Part shown: piece by piece, positions 52,421 through 62,904 of the stretch
Layout: every line of letters begins with the position of its first letter
Position numbering within the stretch: position 1 is the stretch's first letter
Source of the DNA: Nephrocerus scutellatus
Taxonomy: Eukaryota; Arthropoda; Insecta; Diptera; Pipunculidae
NCBI GenBank assembly: GCA_947095585.1
Contig: OX352764.1
Span: forward strand, 73,055,536 to 73,119,535
DNA: 64,000 nt
Reading direction: 5' to 3'
Made by a program: the position numbers and the translations under genes
Notes under the pieces: model-generated
The model's database searches: none
Told to the model about the DNA's origin: nothing
The model's input: the letters and a program-made list of their open reading frames with translations, nothing else

Positions 52421-53275
52421 AAATATATCTATGGATTTTGTTTTATCCTCTGTTTCTATCTTCTCTTTCGGTGGATAAAACCGAGGATACAAAATGTTGT
52501 TGTTGGTTTTTTGACGTTTTCAAATGTTCACAGTTTGTTTTTGTGTTATGTTGATAAAATTGATTTAATTTGTGATATACTGTATAAATTAATATCTATA
52601 TATTTTAATAAAATGGAGTCAATTAATAAACGTTTGAAAAAACAAGAATACGAAAATTTATTTTGAATTATTGAAAACTATAAGGAAATAGTAAACAACC
52701 GGATGCAGTGTCCAATAAAAAAAAGTGAAGCTTGGCAAAACATTGCAATTGATTTTAATGCAAGGAATTTAAAAAAAACGAAACTCAACTACGATATGCG
52801 TTTAAAAACAAATTGGGAGAATTGAGAAAAACGATCACAGAAAAAAGGGTCGAAAGGTTCAGAACGGGCGGTGGATTATATCGACCTTAAACAAGCGAGA
52901 ACGACGACCCAATGTACTCGTTTGTGGAGGCGTCGGTGTGTCCGTTATATAACATAGACTCATCAGATGCTTTGTTTCATGTATGTTTCTTACTAATTTA
53001 ATCTACAATAAATTATTATCATGCAGCTTTTGTAGAGCGATGATATGAATGAGGAGTGGCTTGTGGATGACGATGATCATATTCACTACGAAAGCTCTAA
53101 TATAGCTGTGACAAATGCACCATCAACATCAAGCGATATAGCTGTGACAAATGCACCATCAACATCAAGCGATATAGCTGTGACAAATGCACCATCAACA
53201 TCAATCGATTATATGAAAGAGGATAGCTTGGCAAATTTCACCGGAAAAACCTTCAATTCAGGCCTTTGATGAAGT
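52421..53275 (+). mobile_element. element with Myb/SANT-like ORF
   Basis: A shortened copy lies at 30395-30605, so this is a repeated element. After about 190 bp of shared upstream DNA, an ORF starts at 52612 and is readable in several frames to 53269 (see next entry). No transposase or terminal repeats could be identified. The element may extend further left and right. Confidence 0.6.
52612..53269 (+). pseudogene. Myb/SANT-like DNA-binding protein, broken
   Basis: MESINKRLKKQEYENLF, a stop, then IIENYKEIVN, KKSEAWQNIAIDFNAR, LKTNWENL and RFRTGGGLY. This is the trihelix Myb/SANT-like pattern of apontic-type proteins, with Lys-x-x-x-Trp-x-x-I and the closing R-T-G-G-G. Its second half (53045-53269) holds three tandem copies of IAVTNAPSTSSD, encoded by a 36-bp repeat at 53100-53210. 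A GTATGT donor-like site at 52981 and TGCAG at 53025 could bound a short intron. Stops and frame changes show decay. Confidence 0.6.
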
Positions 53276-53451
53276 TTTTTAAATTTCGTTCTTTTGTTTT
53301 AAATTTTTATGATTTAAAAAACAATTAAAAAAAATTCAATTCCGAAAAACGACTGTCGTAGTCGTACTACGACAAAGAAAACGGATAATAAAATATACAT
53401 ATAATAATATATAATATTACTAATTAATTATAAACAATAGTACATCATTAA
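53276..53451. other. AT-rich spacer
   Basis: Contains a small palindromic motif around CGACTGTCGTAGTCGTACTACGAC at 53350-53374 and nothing else recognisable. Confidence 0.3.
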
Positions 53452-53672
53452 TAGATTTTGCCTTAAATTTTGATTATTGTAGCGAAGAAGTGTTTTCTAG
53501 GATTTTTAAAGAAGCGAGTGACTTGATAGGAAAGTTGGACGTTTATATTTCTTTGCCAAGGCTCGTTACAAGACAAACAAATTGAGAGAATCCCGATGTT
53601 ACAACACCTATCGATTATTACAGCATTACAATTTATATTCCCATGCTGGATTATGTAATTGAGGATGTGGTG
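53452..53672 (+). pseudogene. hAT-type transposase fragment (central)
   Basis: One frame reads IDFALNFDYCSEEVFSRIFK, then YISLPRLVTRQTN, a stop, ENPDVTTPIDYYSITIYIPM and LDYVIEDV. The pattern P-R-x-x-x-R-Q-T...Y-x-R/S-x-x-x-Y-I-P-x-L-D is common in hAT-like and THAP12/ZMYM-type transposases between the catalytic core and the dimerisation domain. About 70 residues remain. Confidence 0.55.
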
Positions 53673-53879
53673 ATTTCTACTTGGTTTATGTTAAATAATT
53701 ATTTTTTCAAACATACATTGGCAGTTGTAAATATATTGTTTTTTGGTTTCTAATACAAATCATGTGAAGATATCTTAATCGGTGAAATGTGTTGTCATCT
53801 TAATTGATAAATTTCCAAATTTGCTACTTTCTCGCTTGTAAAAACAACTAACTTAACTCACTTACTTCCGATTTCGTTT

Positions 53880-54110
53880 CATGTTTGGGATTGGGATTGT
53901 TTGGCAGTGGTATGGGGCATCAGAAAGATGCGACCCTATTTAGAAGGGTACCGGTTCATTGTGCACACCAACCACCGCTTGTTGAAGTGGCTGCACACAT
54001 TAGAAAACCCGTCCGGCCGCACGGTGTCTCGGCAACCGACCACGATCCCCCCCAGTGCGGATTATCTTGCCAAGTACTGCCACCTGTCCATTGTATGAAG
54101 CAAGGACCAC
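53880..54110 (+). pseudogene. gypsy RNase H fragment
   Basis: The frame 53886-54098 has CLAVVWGIRKMRPYLEGYRF, IVHTNHRLLKWLHTLENPSG and R, the usual E-x-x-A-V-V-W...T-D-H-x-x-L-x-W-L region of gypsy RNase H. The Asp of TDH is Asn here (HTNH). It is frameshifted before and after. Confidence 0.75.
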
Positions 54111-54204
54111 AATGGTGAAGGAACAGCCAAAAGAGAACGGGTATTAAATGGAACATTATACCGACACATATATAATCCAACGTACCAAACCGAACCTGCC
54201 ACGA

Positions 54205-55106
54205 CCGCATGGAAAGTATGCGTCCCAAAACCGCTTCGCTGGCAAGTCATGCAAGAAAATCATGCAGACGTAACGTCCGTTCACCTAGGCGTCGCCAAAA
54301 CAATCGCCAGAATGGCGCAGAATTATTATTGGCCTGGACTTTTTTCGGACGTGGCTCGCTTTGTACGACGCTGTTCGACATGCATCCAATAAAAAGTCCC
54401 CACCAGCAACCCAGCCGGCAGGATGCACATGACCCCCACCGAACAGCCCTGGGAAGTAGTATGCTCTGATGTCATCGGACCACTGCCCCGTTCCACCAGA
54501 GGCAATACCATGATATTGGTGTTTCATGATAAGTTCACTAAGTGGACCGAGTTCCTGGCCCTGCGCGATGCGACTACGCCAGCACTGATTAAAGGCTTCA
54601 ATGAAAGAATCTTAAGTCGGTATGGGTGCCCGAAAACCTTAATTACCGATAATGGCACCCAGTATAGAAGTAAGCAGTTCCAAGCACTACTAAAGGAACT
54701 AAACATAGAACAAAGATTTATTCCTCCCTACACCCGCCAGGCAAATCCCACCGAGCGGGTTAATCGGGTTATCAAAACCATGGTCGCTCAGTATGTCCGG
54801 AAGGATCACCGCCGATGGGATGAGTATCTACCCGAGTTCATGTTGGCCATAAGCACCAGTCAGCATGAAACCACCGGTTATACCGCCGCGTATCTAAATT
54901 ACGGCAGGGAAAATCGCCTCCTTGGCTACTCCAACCATCGAACTGAATATACCGAGAGAATCACCGCCCTGCATGATATCTTGGCCCTAGTACGGATCAA
55001 TATGGCAAAAGCATTCGGAAAGCAGAAGCGGTATTATGACCTGCGATGTCGGACCTGGTCACCCAACATACCGAGTCACAAAAAAACTCTACCCAGTCAT
55101 CTATAG
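54205..55106 (+). pseudogene. gypsy integrase
   Basis: The zinc region is split between frames: QENHADVTSVHLGVAKTIAR, AQNYYWPGLFSDVA, CSTCIQ, with a stop at 54388. The frame 54423-55106 carries EVVCSDVIGPLPRS (first Asp), VFHDKFTKWTEFLALRDAT, LITDNGTQYRSKQFQ (second Asp) and YTRQANPTERVNRVIK (Glu). All three catalytic residues are present. A frame change near 55040 moves the C-terminal domain to the next ORF. No RT or gag of this element lies upstream. Confidence 0.9.
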
Positions 55107-55902
55107 AGTCCAAGGTCCAGCAAAAGAAGCAATCACTGCCCACATAAAGGATCTTAGAAAAATCGAAAATACATCTGATGACGATATCTCCGAAGCTGTG
55201 GGTATAAATAACTCTGACACCCAACCGATACAGCCAGTCGACAAGGAAATGTCAAAGAAAGCACTCGTTTTCACCGCACCGCTACCGAAGCCGAGCACTC
55301 GACGTCGTACGCGCCCAGCCAAGCTAATGGCCCCCCAGCAGAAGACCGCCGTTGGGATACTCAGGGCAGCCCAGTTCCAGCGACCACCACCACCAGTCAG
55401 CCGGCCACTCAATGCCGCCGAGGTCGCAACCATCTGCCGGATGATTCATCGGCAGAGGGGGGGGGGGGAGCCGAGTCAACTGGTTCCGGACCCGCCACAA
55501 CAGCAAGAAGATGACACCCAGCCGACCGCCAGCTTTCCCAAAAATATAGTGGCCATCACTACCGCCAGACCAACAGTCGCAACCATGAGCCACACCACCA
55601 GTACCGCCAGGAAGAGTACCGAAGCTACCATCCGGACCAAAGGCTCCACTACCGCCAAAGCCAAGCGCTCCACCACCAGGAAGACTACGGCCGCTACCAC
55701 CAAGACCAGTAGCTCAGCTCCTACAAAGGAAAGTACCACCGCCAAGCCAAGTACCGCCGTAACCGTCAAAATGGGCACCGAAACCACCGCTAAGACCCCA
55801 ACCAGACCCAGGGTCGCGCACACACCCCGAGGTCAAAGACGGAGTAATATACGCAACAGGGCAAAGCCACGACCCACCTACAGCAAAGGAGAACTAGGTT
55901 AA
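55036..55902 (+). pseudogene. gypsy integrase C-terminus with Thr/Lys-rich tail
   Basis: The frame resumes the integrase C-terminal domain (TYRVTKKLYPVIYRVQGPAK, a GPY/F-type module). It then goes into a long Pro-rich linker and a low-complexity tail with repeated STTAK, TTRKTTAATT and TAKPST words up to a stop at 55902. A run of 11 G at about 55457 suggests a possible slippage site. The tail of about 200 residues beyond the integrase is unusual. The frame also needs a shift from the preceding ORF. Confidence 0.7.
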
Positions 55903-56283
55903 GTTGGAAGTTGAATTTGTTATTTTTCTTGTTTTTGTTTTTTGTATTATTTTTTACTACTCCTATTTTTATTAGTCTTTAAGAAAGAAATGAATTATAA
56001 AGTTTAAGAATTGAATTATAAAAAATTTTTGTTTTAAGACCGGAGGATAGAAAGCGAAAAGATGGACACTATCCACCCAGAAGTCCACACTACCTAGAAA
56101 TAAGATCCTAATATTAAGGAAATAGTTATAAGTTTAATTTTAAGAACCGAATAGAAAAAACAACGAAAAGATGGACACTCTATCCGTTCATTGTCCACAC
56201 AAATTAGCAATAAGACAAATTAATAAGTTAATTACTTAGTATTAGTTAATCCTGTCGCACCGTCAGCTCACACACAACCCCAC
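55903..56283 (+). repeat. gypsy 3' region with direct repeat
   Basis: GCGAAAAGATGGACACTATCC with GTCCACAC at 56058-56090 recurs as ACGAAAAGATGGACACTCTATCC with GTCCACAC at 56163-56200. It may be untranslated 3' or LTR sequence. No second LTR copy is present. Confidence 0.45.
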
Positions 56284-56919
56284 ATGTGTAACTGCCACCA
56301 GTTACTTTTGACCATATATCTTTTATTTGGACCCTGGAAAGCCGCTGAGAATACACGTTACAATTTTTTCGAGTCAATCAATTGCCAGCAATATAGATTG
56401 AATTTCCTCTTCGCCAGCAAAAAGTATATGGTGCATCTAACCAAGCTAATTCCTTTGGGATTTGCTAAGAAGAACTACCTCCATAAGGATATCAAAACTA
56501 GATTTGGAAACGATAGTTTAAATCTATTCGAGTTGGGTGCAGTCATTCCATCTAACACAACACAGACTCTTTAAATCTACAAGTGAAGCAATTTTCAGTA
56601 AATTAAAATATTATTTTCTGAAAAACATTTCTATTGAAAAAGTGATAGGTGAAATAATTATTTGGCACACAAAAAGGCTAAGAGAACAAGTAAATAATAG
56701 TATATTACATAACAAGCGAGGAAAGTGGACGTTTTCGTGCGAGTTAGAAGCTTGAAGCGCGAAGCGGTAGCCGAGTGTGGCAATCTGACGAGCACGATAA
56801 GCACTTTTCAGCGAGTAATGTACGCTATTTTTCACACGACCAAAACAAATTTTATGCTAAACTGCTCATGCGCAATGCAAAACTACTGTGGGAATGTGTC
56901 GCTGCTTAAGTGTCGCGCG
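56284..56919 (+). other. unrecognised open frames before the errantivirus
   Basis: Two overlapping frames (56284-56574 and 56537-56755) encode AT-biased proteins of 96 and 72 residues. They show no motif I can name. The rest up to the LTR is unassigned. Confidence 0.25.
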
Positions 56920-57257
56920 AGTTACGGTAGCCACCGGTTTCCCCGTAACCCCCTCACCATTAAACACCTGTCTACCCAACTCCTACGACAATAAAATGCA
57001 CCATCAACAGCAGCAATCAACATATTAGCATAAGCATAATTCTTAGTATTAATTTTGTCCTTGCAAAGGTGATCAAATTGCAAAGTCAGCGTCTGCTGAG
57101 CTTCCGGCCAAACTCCCAAAATTGATACTCACCTTTGCAAACGATAGGTAACATGTAAGAGTAATGAATTGTAAAATTTCAGTTGTTAGTCAGTAATAAA
57201 CACGTTCATTTGTAGTTCTATATTTTTTTATCCTAAAGTCATTTGAGTATTATAACT
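56920..57257 (+). repeat. 5' LTR of the env-only errantivirus
   Basis: 338 bp. It contains AAAATGCACCATCAAC, AGCATAAGCATAATTC, GTCTGCTGAGCTTCCGG, and the U5-type AGTAATAAACACGTTC at 57189 with the poly(A) signal. It has a single copy of the block that is duplicated in the 3' LTR. Confidence 0.9.
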
Positions 57258-57488
57258 GGCGCAGTCGGACTCGAAACAGTCAACGGGGGGTTTTTTTTTC
57301 TTTCTTCAAATTTACGGAAAACAAAATCCGGTGTGTTTCAACACTTAATCACTGTTAAACCAACCTATAGAAAAAGAAAAAATTTTAATCACAAGATTCC
57401 GAAAAATTCTGAACATCAAAAACTTTTCAACAGATTCCGCAAAATTCTGGACATTAAAAACTTTTTAACTCACACGATTCCTCAACAA

Positions 57489-57590
57489 TGCTGATCACCA
57501 CGTTCATCTTTGGGTGCATACTCGAACTTAGTTTCGCTCAATTAATCGAGGTCTATAATATACCAAAAGAATCTTACCACTAAGATTAGG
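57489..57590 (+). pseudogene. errantivirus env, N-terminal piece with signal peptide
   Basis: The frame starts MLITTFIFGCILELSFA with a hydrophobic signal-like core, then QLIEVYNIPKES, which is the expected start of mature Env in this group. It is cut after about 33 codons by foreign sequence. It lies directly downstream of the leader. Confidence 0.75.
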
Positions 57591-58440
57591 GCCTGTGTTG
57601 CGATTCGCAACATGAAAATTTGGCTACCCTACAACACCACATGAATCATCGGATGGAAAAAGAAACAACGTCAAATCGCCGCAGTCCACCAGTCCCATAT
57701 ATCAGATTAATATCATAATTAATCGTCAACAAAGAAAAGAATCAAATCCTCGTATATTTGTTTGATTGTGCTGCGTCGCTGTGTGCTGCAACTCTGTAAC
57801 ACAACAATATGAGGCGGTGAGTCAATTGTGCTAGATGATCGTGTTGCCGCTATGCGAAGCACAACATTGTTGCAGGCAGTTAAGTTCTGGTCAGTTTGCT
57901 GCGTAATCACTTTGTAACTACGTATAGCACAAAGAACTGATCAGATTTCATCTTCGCTCGTTGCCCTATTTGTTTATGCTTAAAAGAAGGGACCACAACG
58001 ACGAAATGAATTAGAATTCGTCGACATGGACAAAATTTACATTGTTGCAACCGTCATCGGAATTCTTGGCGGCGCATACTTACTGAACGAGCTATGGAAA
58101 GCAATGACCTGGTACAAGGTCTTGGTGAGATTGCGGTTGTGGAACGTGTGGGACTGGTGGTGAGAAGTTTTCCTCACATTCAAGTTGATGGTGGTTGGGG
58201 ATTCGTTGTACGAACATCAACAGCAGCAGTCGTCGTCTTTCGCAGCCAGAGCAGTAGAATATAGACTTTTCTTTATAAAGTATAATCTTGATTGATAGAA
58301 TAATTTTGCGTTTTGTAATCTATGTTAAATTTTAATTGTTTGATGTAATTTGCGGTTTTTGTAAAGACAGATTAGTATTAAAAAATAAAAGAAATCTACA
58401 CAACGATAAAAGGTTAAAAACAAAGGTGTTGTTAATTATT
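57591..58440 (+). other. foreign segment in env with a small membrane-type ORF
   Basis: This stretch does not read as env. It starts with a palindromic TGTTGCGATTCGCAACA (57597). At 58026-58160 is an ORF of 44 codons (ATG in a good context, GACATGG) with a hydrophobic helix IVATVIGILGGAYLL and a Trp-rich end (WNVWDWW). Origin unknown; it may be an LTR plus a coding start of another retroelement. Confidence 0.35.
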
Positions 58441-59698
58441 GTTAACATAAAATTCAGTGTGCAAGTTACCAGAGCGTAACAGCCTGCTTAAACAATTACT
58501 AACTACCATAATCTGATACACGTCGTCAAGCTGGAAGATTACAAAAACAATATTAACAACATTAACATCTCTCTGAACGCATTCCAGAAACACGCGACTA
58601 GTACTAACTCCGTTAGAATAACTAGACGAACTTGAGAAGAAACTCCTTACTTTATACCCATTCCAAAGACAAAAAAGAGGTCTGGTAGACGGACTGGGAT
58701 CTGTCATCAAATTCGTTATGGGTAACATGGATGCACGGGATGCTCAAAATATTAACAAACGAATTCAACACAAATACACTAACCTAAAAAATTTTAATAA
58801 CACAATATTAGACCATTACTAAATAAATTTCCAGATGATGGAAAGATTTAAAAACATCACATCACATATTAACAACGAACAGCACACAATAGAATCATTC
58901 TTAAGAAAAACAGTTAACAGAGTTAAACGATAAGAAGATATCATTATCGAAACACAGTGCCATACCCAAATAAATTATAACATTGACCTACTAACTGATC
59001 ATATTTCGAGTATAGCTGAGCCAGTTATCCTTTCTTAACTAAATGTCACCCACAAACTGAATTAAAATTCATTGAAAATACACTAAGCAAACAAAACATA
59101 AACATACAGTCTAACGAACATATATATGAGTTACTAGGTTTACAAGCCTACTGCAATAAATCAAATATTATTTTCAACATACTAATACCTAACATTTCAA
59201 AAAATGGTTCTTATATATACCATATTATACCATTAACGATTATTGAAACAAAAAATATAATATTAGAACCATACATAACTTTAAATGAAAACACAATACA
59301 GCACTTTAAAGCACCTTGCTCCTTTCAAAACATCAGGATGCATCGGGAACTTGATAACTAACAAAGCAGCGCAATGCCCTCTAAGCGACGTCCGGAAAAT
59401 TCAAACAATTACACAACCTGAACCGAACCTTATCCTTTTTATAAATATACCAGAAACACTGATCAATTCAAATTGCAGCACTAAAACGCTAACAGTTAAG
59501 GGTACAGCACTAGTGCATTTCAAAGATTGCACACTCCTAATAAGCGGCATATCTTACCAAGATGACACAAATATATTCTGGCACGAAGTAGACATACTTC
59601 CACCAGCCAACAGCAACGTCTCCGCTTATTCCACCACTGATGTCTTAGGCCTTCAGAAACTAAGGGACTTCAACTTCCAAGCAACTTCAACAGTTTGA
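58441..59698 (+). pseudogene. errantivirus env, main part
   Basis: Resumes env: LKQLLTTII-like pieces, then a furin-type cleavage site RQKR (about 58668) followed by the fusion-peptide-like GLVDGLGSVIKFVMGNMDAR, a stop at about 58820, and further fragments. The frame 59285-59698 contains TITQPEPNLILFINIPETL and Cys-rich ectodomain sequence. The end, 59695-59820 in another frame, has a membrane segment (IINSSAVVFILATTITMIII) with a basic RRK tail. It would encode a class I fusion protein. Several stops and frame shifts make it inactive. Confidence 0.85.
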
Positions 59699-59910
59699 AG
59701 ATCACCTCAACAACGATGCACATCATCATAAACTCATCAGCAGTTGTATTCATCCTGGCAACTACCATTACCATGATCATAATCACCAGAAGAAAGATCA
59801 TGAATGACAAGCCACCAGCGCTCCAATCCTTCGTTCCTGCATCCATGACGTGTCACTGCACTCAGTATGATATCGTCATGTTAGCCGTCGCTCTATTCAA
59901 AGGGGGGAGG

Positions 59911-60293
59911 AGTTACGGTAGCCACCGGTTCCCCCGTCACCCCTAACCATCAAACACCCGTCGACCCAACTCCTACGACAATAAAATGCACCATCAACAA
60001 CAGGCAAGAGCAACGGTAGCCACCGGTTCCCCCGTCACCCCCTAACCATCTAACACCTGTCGATCCAACTCCTACAACAATAAAATGCACCATCAGCAAC
60101 AGGCAAAAGCAGCAATCAACATATTAGCATAAGCATAATTCTTAGTATTAATTTTGTACTTGCAAAGGTGATCAAATTGCAAAGTCAGCGTCTGCTGAGC
60201 TTCCGGTCAAACTCCCAAAATTGATAATCACCTTTGCAAACGACAGGTAACATGTAAAAGTAATGAATTCCTAGTCATTTAAGTATTGTTACT
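59911..60293 (+). repeat. 3' LTR of the env-only errantivirus, with internal duplication
   Basis: 383 bp. The block from ACGGTAGCCACCGGTTCCCC to ACCATCARCAACAGGCAA occurs twice (59915 and 60012), and about 65 bp present near the end of the 5' LTR, including the poly(A) signal region, are missing here. Confidence 0.9.
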
Positions 60294-60329
60294 AGCGTGC
60301 TAAACTACTCGACTACTCGTACTACAATC

Positions 60330-61232
60330 CGTTCGAATAGAAGAAAAAGTAAGACGGCGTATTGGAATTTCAGGCCGAGTCAGTGAAATGGTTGAACGGT
60401 TGTTCTCGAACGTTCCAATCATGTTATGAAGATGGGAAATCAATGAGTGAAGCGGCTGAAATCGCTGGAATGAAAAAAACCCCACCGCTAAATCTATTAT
60501 AAAACTATACCACAGTAATGGTGGTGTGATTTTAGAAAAAAAAAACGTGGGGGCAGGAGAAATTTTAAATTAACTCCTGATATATGAATACAAATTGAAC
60601 AATTAATTAAAGAAAATCGATGTTTACTCTAAAGAAAATTCGTCAGAAGATTTTGGAAACTAGACGTGTTGAATTAAGCATAAGCACTATTAAGAATGGG
60701 TTGAAGCAATTGCGCATCACATTGAAATGTGCTTCAATACAAGTTGATCGCCGGAATTCACCAAGAGTAATTGAGGAGCGAAAGATTTATGCGTTAAACT
60801 TTTCGCGAAATGTCCCTCAAGATAGGGAAAGAATAATATTCATTGATGAATCGGGGTTTAATAACCACCTTCGGCGAACAAAGACTCGTTCGAAAATCAA
60901 TACACCGGCTAAAGTAATTGTCCCAACGGTTAGAGGACGCAACGTTTCATTGATCGCTGCAATTAACATTCAGGGAGTTGTATTTAAAGAAATAATTTCG
61001 CACTGCCATGTAAATTCAAACATTTTCTGTGAATTTTTACGAAAACTTTTTGAAAAATTGGAAGAAACTAATATAGAGAGGCGTGGTTAGTTTTAGATAA
61101 CGTAAGCCTCCACAAGACGCAGCAGGTCCGTGATCTAGTTGGACAGACGAGGCATACGTTACTTTTTCTTGCACCCTACTCTCCAACGATGAATTCTATA
61201 GAAGAAGTTTTTTCGAGAATAAAATATTTTAG
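60330..61232 (+). pseudogene. IS630/Tc1-type transposase
   Basis: N-terminal helix-turn-helix fragments (KENRCLLLKKIRQKILETRR) are followed by the frame 60620-61090. It has the catalytic block RIIFIDESGFNNHLRR, and NVSLIAAINIQGVVFKEI. After a frame break at 61088 comes LDNVSLHKTQQ and FLAPYSPTMNSIEEVFSRIK, holding the other two acidic residues. All three catalytic residues can be seen, but in different frames. It resembles IS630-like Tc1 relatives in animal genomes. I did not identify terminal repeats. Confidence 0.8.
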
Positions 61233-61700
61233 CTGATCATCAGAATAGTGTTCAAAATAGAGATGTAATTGAACAATCAGTGTCAACTGTTACCCCGACA
61301 GATTGCAACAATTACTTGGCTAAGCTGCAGTATAGTCCGCATTGGATTTGGGGTTCCAGACACCCCTTCCCTGAAAGCCCTTATTTGTGGTGGGAGGCCC
61401 ATAAATTTGGTTTTTTTCGGGAAAATAAATTTTTTTAAGCCTTTTCCTCATTACCCTTGAGGTAAGCTTACAAATGCATTTTTTACATGCTATCCCCGGT
61501 AGGTATAATGCATGAGTCCTGAAAATAACTTTTTTAATTATTTTTAACTTTAACCTTGCCGTAACTAACAACATTTCTTATTGTTAAAAAAAAAACATAT
61601 AGCGTTGCTATAAAATTTTAAATTTCAATTTTTAAAATAATTTGTTTTGTGCAAATGGTGAAAATTTGTGATAATTTGTGATTTCTTAAAAAAAAATTCA
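61233..61700. other. spacer between two DNA transposons
   Basis: No coding match. Its right part (about 61560-61700) is probably the left end of the Merlin element. Confidence 0.3.
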
Positions 61701-61702
61701 TA

Positions 61703-62895
61703 ATGTGTGCAAAGTTCATTAATATTTGTGATTTAAAAGAATTGAATGATGACGGAGGTAGGAAACTCATTTCCTACCTGCAGGAATTTGGGGCGGTACC
61801 CAGACACTTACTCGAAAAACATTTGCTAGAAAAACATTTTCTCGAAAAACATTTACTCGAAGAACATTTGCTAGAAAAACATTTTCTCGAAAAACATTTA
61901 CTCGAAAAACATTTACTCGAAGAACATTTGCTAGAAAAACATTTTCTCGAAAAACATTTACTCGAAAAACATTTACTCGAAGAACATTTGCTAGAAAAAC
62001 ATTTTCTCGGAAACTAAATAGTCTATGTTTTCATCCTTCTAAAAACTATCGCGAGTAATTTTTGTTCGCGAAACGAGAGTTTTTTTTAAAATTTTTCGGT
62101 TATTTATTTTACCAAAAAATTACGTTCGAGCAAATGTTTTTCGAGCAAATGTTTTTCGAGAAAATGTTTTTCTAGCAAATGTTTTTCTAGAAAATGTCAT
62201 GGAACCATTTGGGGCTATACCACGAACGGTTAATTGCCGCAATGGACACGTCATGCATTTAAAAGTACGTTTCAATGGTTTCTATTGGGTGTGCAATGCA
62301 CGTATTGCACAACAAAAGAACAAAATTCAACGCTTAACGAGCCCTTCTCCGTCCGAAAATATACATTTTTTGATAAATCTAATTTATCAATTTTGCAAAT
62401 TTGCCAATTCGTCAATATTTGGCTGAATAATCCAACATTGGAGCTTTGCAGAAAGCAATGTAAGATTAGCAGCTGCCATTCAGAATTCAGTGACGGATTG
62501 GGCATATTTTTCGAGAGAAGTGCTCTCATTCTGCAGATGACCGCCTCGCACTAGCTTTTTTATTCATTTTTTATAATTTTTTATCATATAAATATATGTT
62601 TATTCGTATAGGTTTTGGTCAACAAGACCCCAATAGGAGGCATTGGCAAAATCATGGAAATCGATGAGTCCAAATTCGGAAAACGCAAGTATCATCGTGG
62701 GCACCACATCGAAGGCCAGTGAGTCTTCGGTGGCAATGAACCCGGCTCAGGCTTTTGCTTTATGGTGCCCGTGGAAAAACGAGATATGGTGACCCTCCTT
62801 CCATTTATTAAGGAATGGATTCTGCCAGGAACAACAATCATGTCTGATTGTTGGAAAGCATACAATTGCCTGGCAGATGAAGGATACTGACAGTC
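61703..62895 (+). pseudogene. Merlin (ISXO2/IS1595-like) transposase, interrupted
   Basis: The ORF starts MCAKFINICDLKELNDDGGR and is cut at QEFGAVP by a foldback element (61795-62206). It continues with RTVNCRNGHVMHLKVRFNGF and WVCNARI, the zinc-ribbon part. After frame changes the catalytic part (62610-62895) shows KIMEIDESKFGKRKYHRGHH (first Asp), a TGA at 62719, FCFMVPVEKRDMVTLLPFIK and TTIMSDCWKAYNCLADEGY (second Asp). The final catalytic residue and C-terminus are missing because gypsy sequence starts at about 62900. Confidence 0.85.
61795..62206. mobile_element. foldback element inside the Merlin transposase
   Basis: 412 bp, flanked by a perfect 9-bp duplication ATTTGGGGC (61786-61794 and 62207-62215). 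Left end GGTACCCAGACACTTACTCG and right end GTCATGGAACC form a 12-bp imperfect inverted repeat. The left arm (to 62015) has about 14 head-to-tail 14-nt units of CTCGAAAAACATTT type. The loop (62016-62125) includes ACTATCGCGAGTAATTTTTG. The right arm (62126-62206) has about five inverted units. It is the same family as 44057-45078. Confidence 0.95.
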
Positions 62896-62904
62896 AACAA
62901 CTCA

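Larger units (their letters stand above)
56920..60293 (+). mobile_element. errantivirus lacking gag and pol (LTR-leader-env-LTR)
   Basis: 5' LTR 56920-57257 and 3' LTR 59911-60293 start AGTTACGGTAGCCACCGG and end with ATAACT or TTACT. TGGCGCAGTCGGAC, a serine-tRNA-type primer site of this group, overlaps the end of the 5' LTR at 57257. A polypurine tract AAAGGGGGGAGG precedes the 3' LTR. Flanking 4-bp sequences (CGCG and AGCG) match at three positions. After about 230 nt of leader, env starts at 57489; there is no trace of gag or pol. A foreign segment interrupts env between about 57590 and 58470. Confidence 0.9.

Noticed and set aside
55476..55823. 115-residue Val-rich minus-strand ORF
   Set aside because: Antisense of the Thr/Lys-rich gypsy tail.
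61703..62017. 104-residue ORF with repeated HLLEKHFLEKHLLEE
   Set aside because: Residues after the first 33 are the foldback arm translated in frame with the Merlin transposase start; not a real repeat protein.
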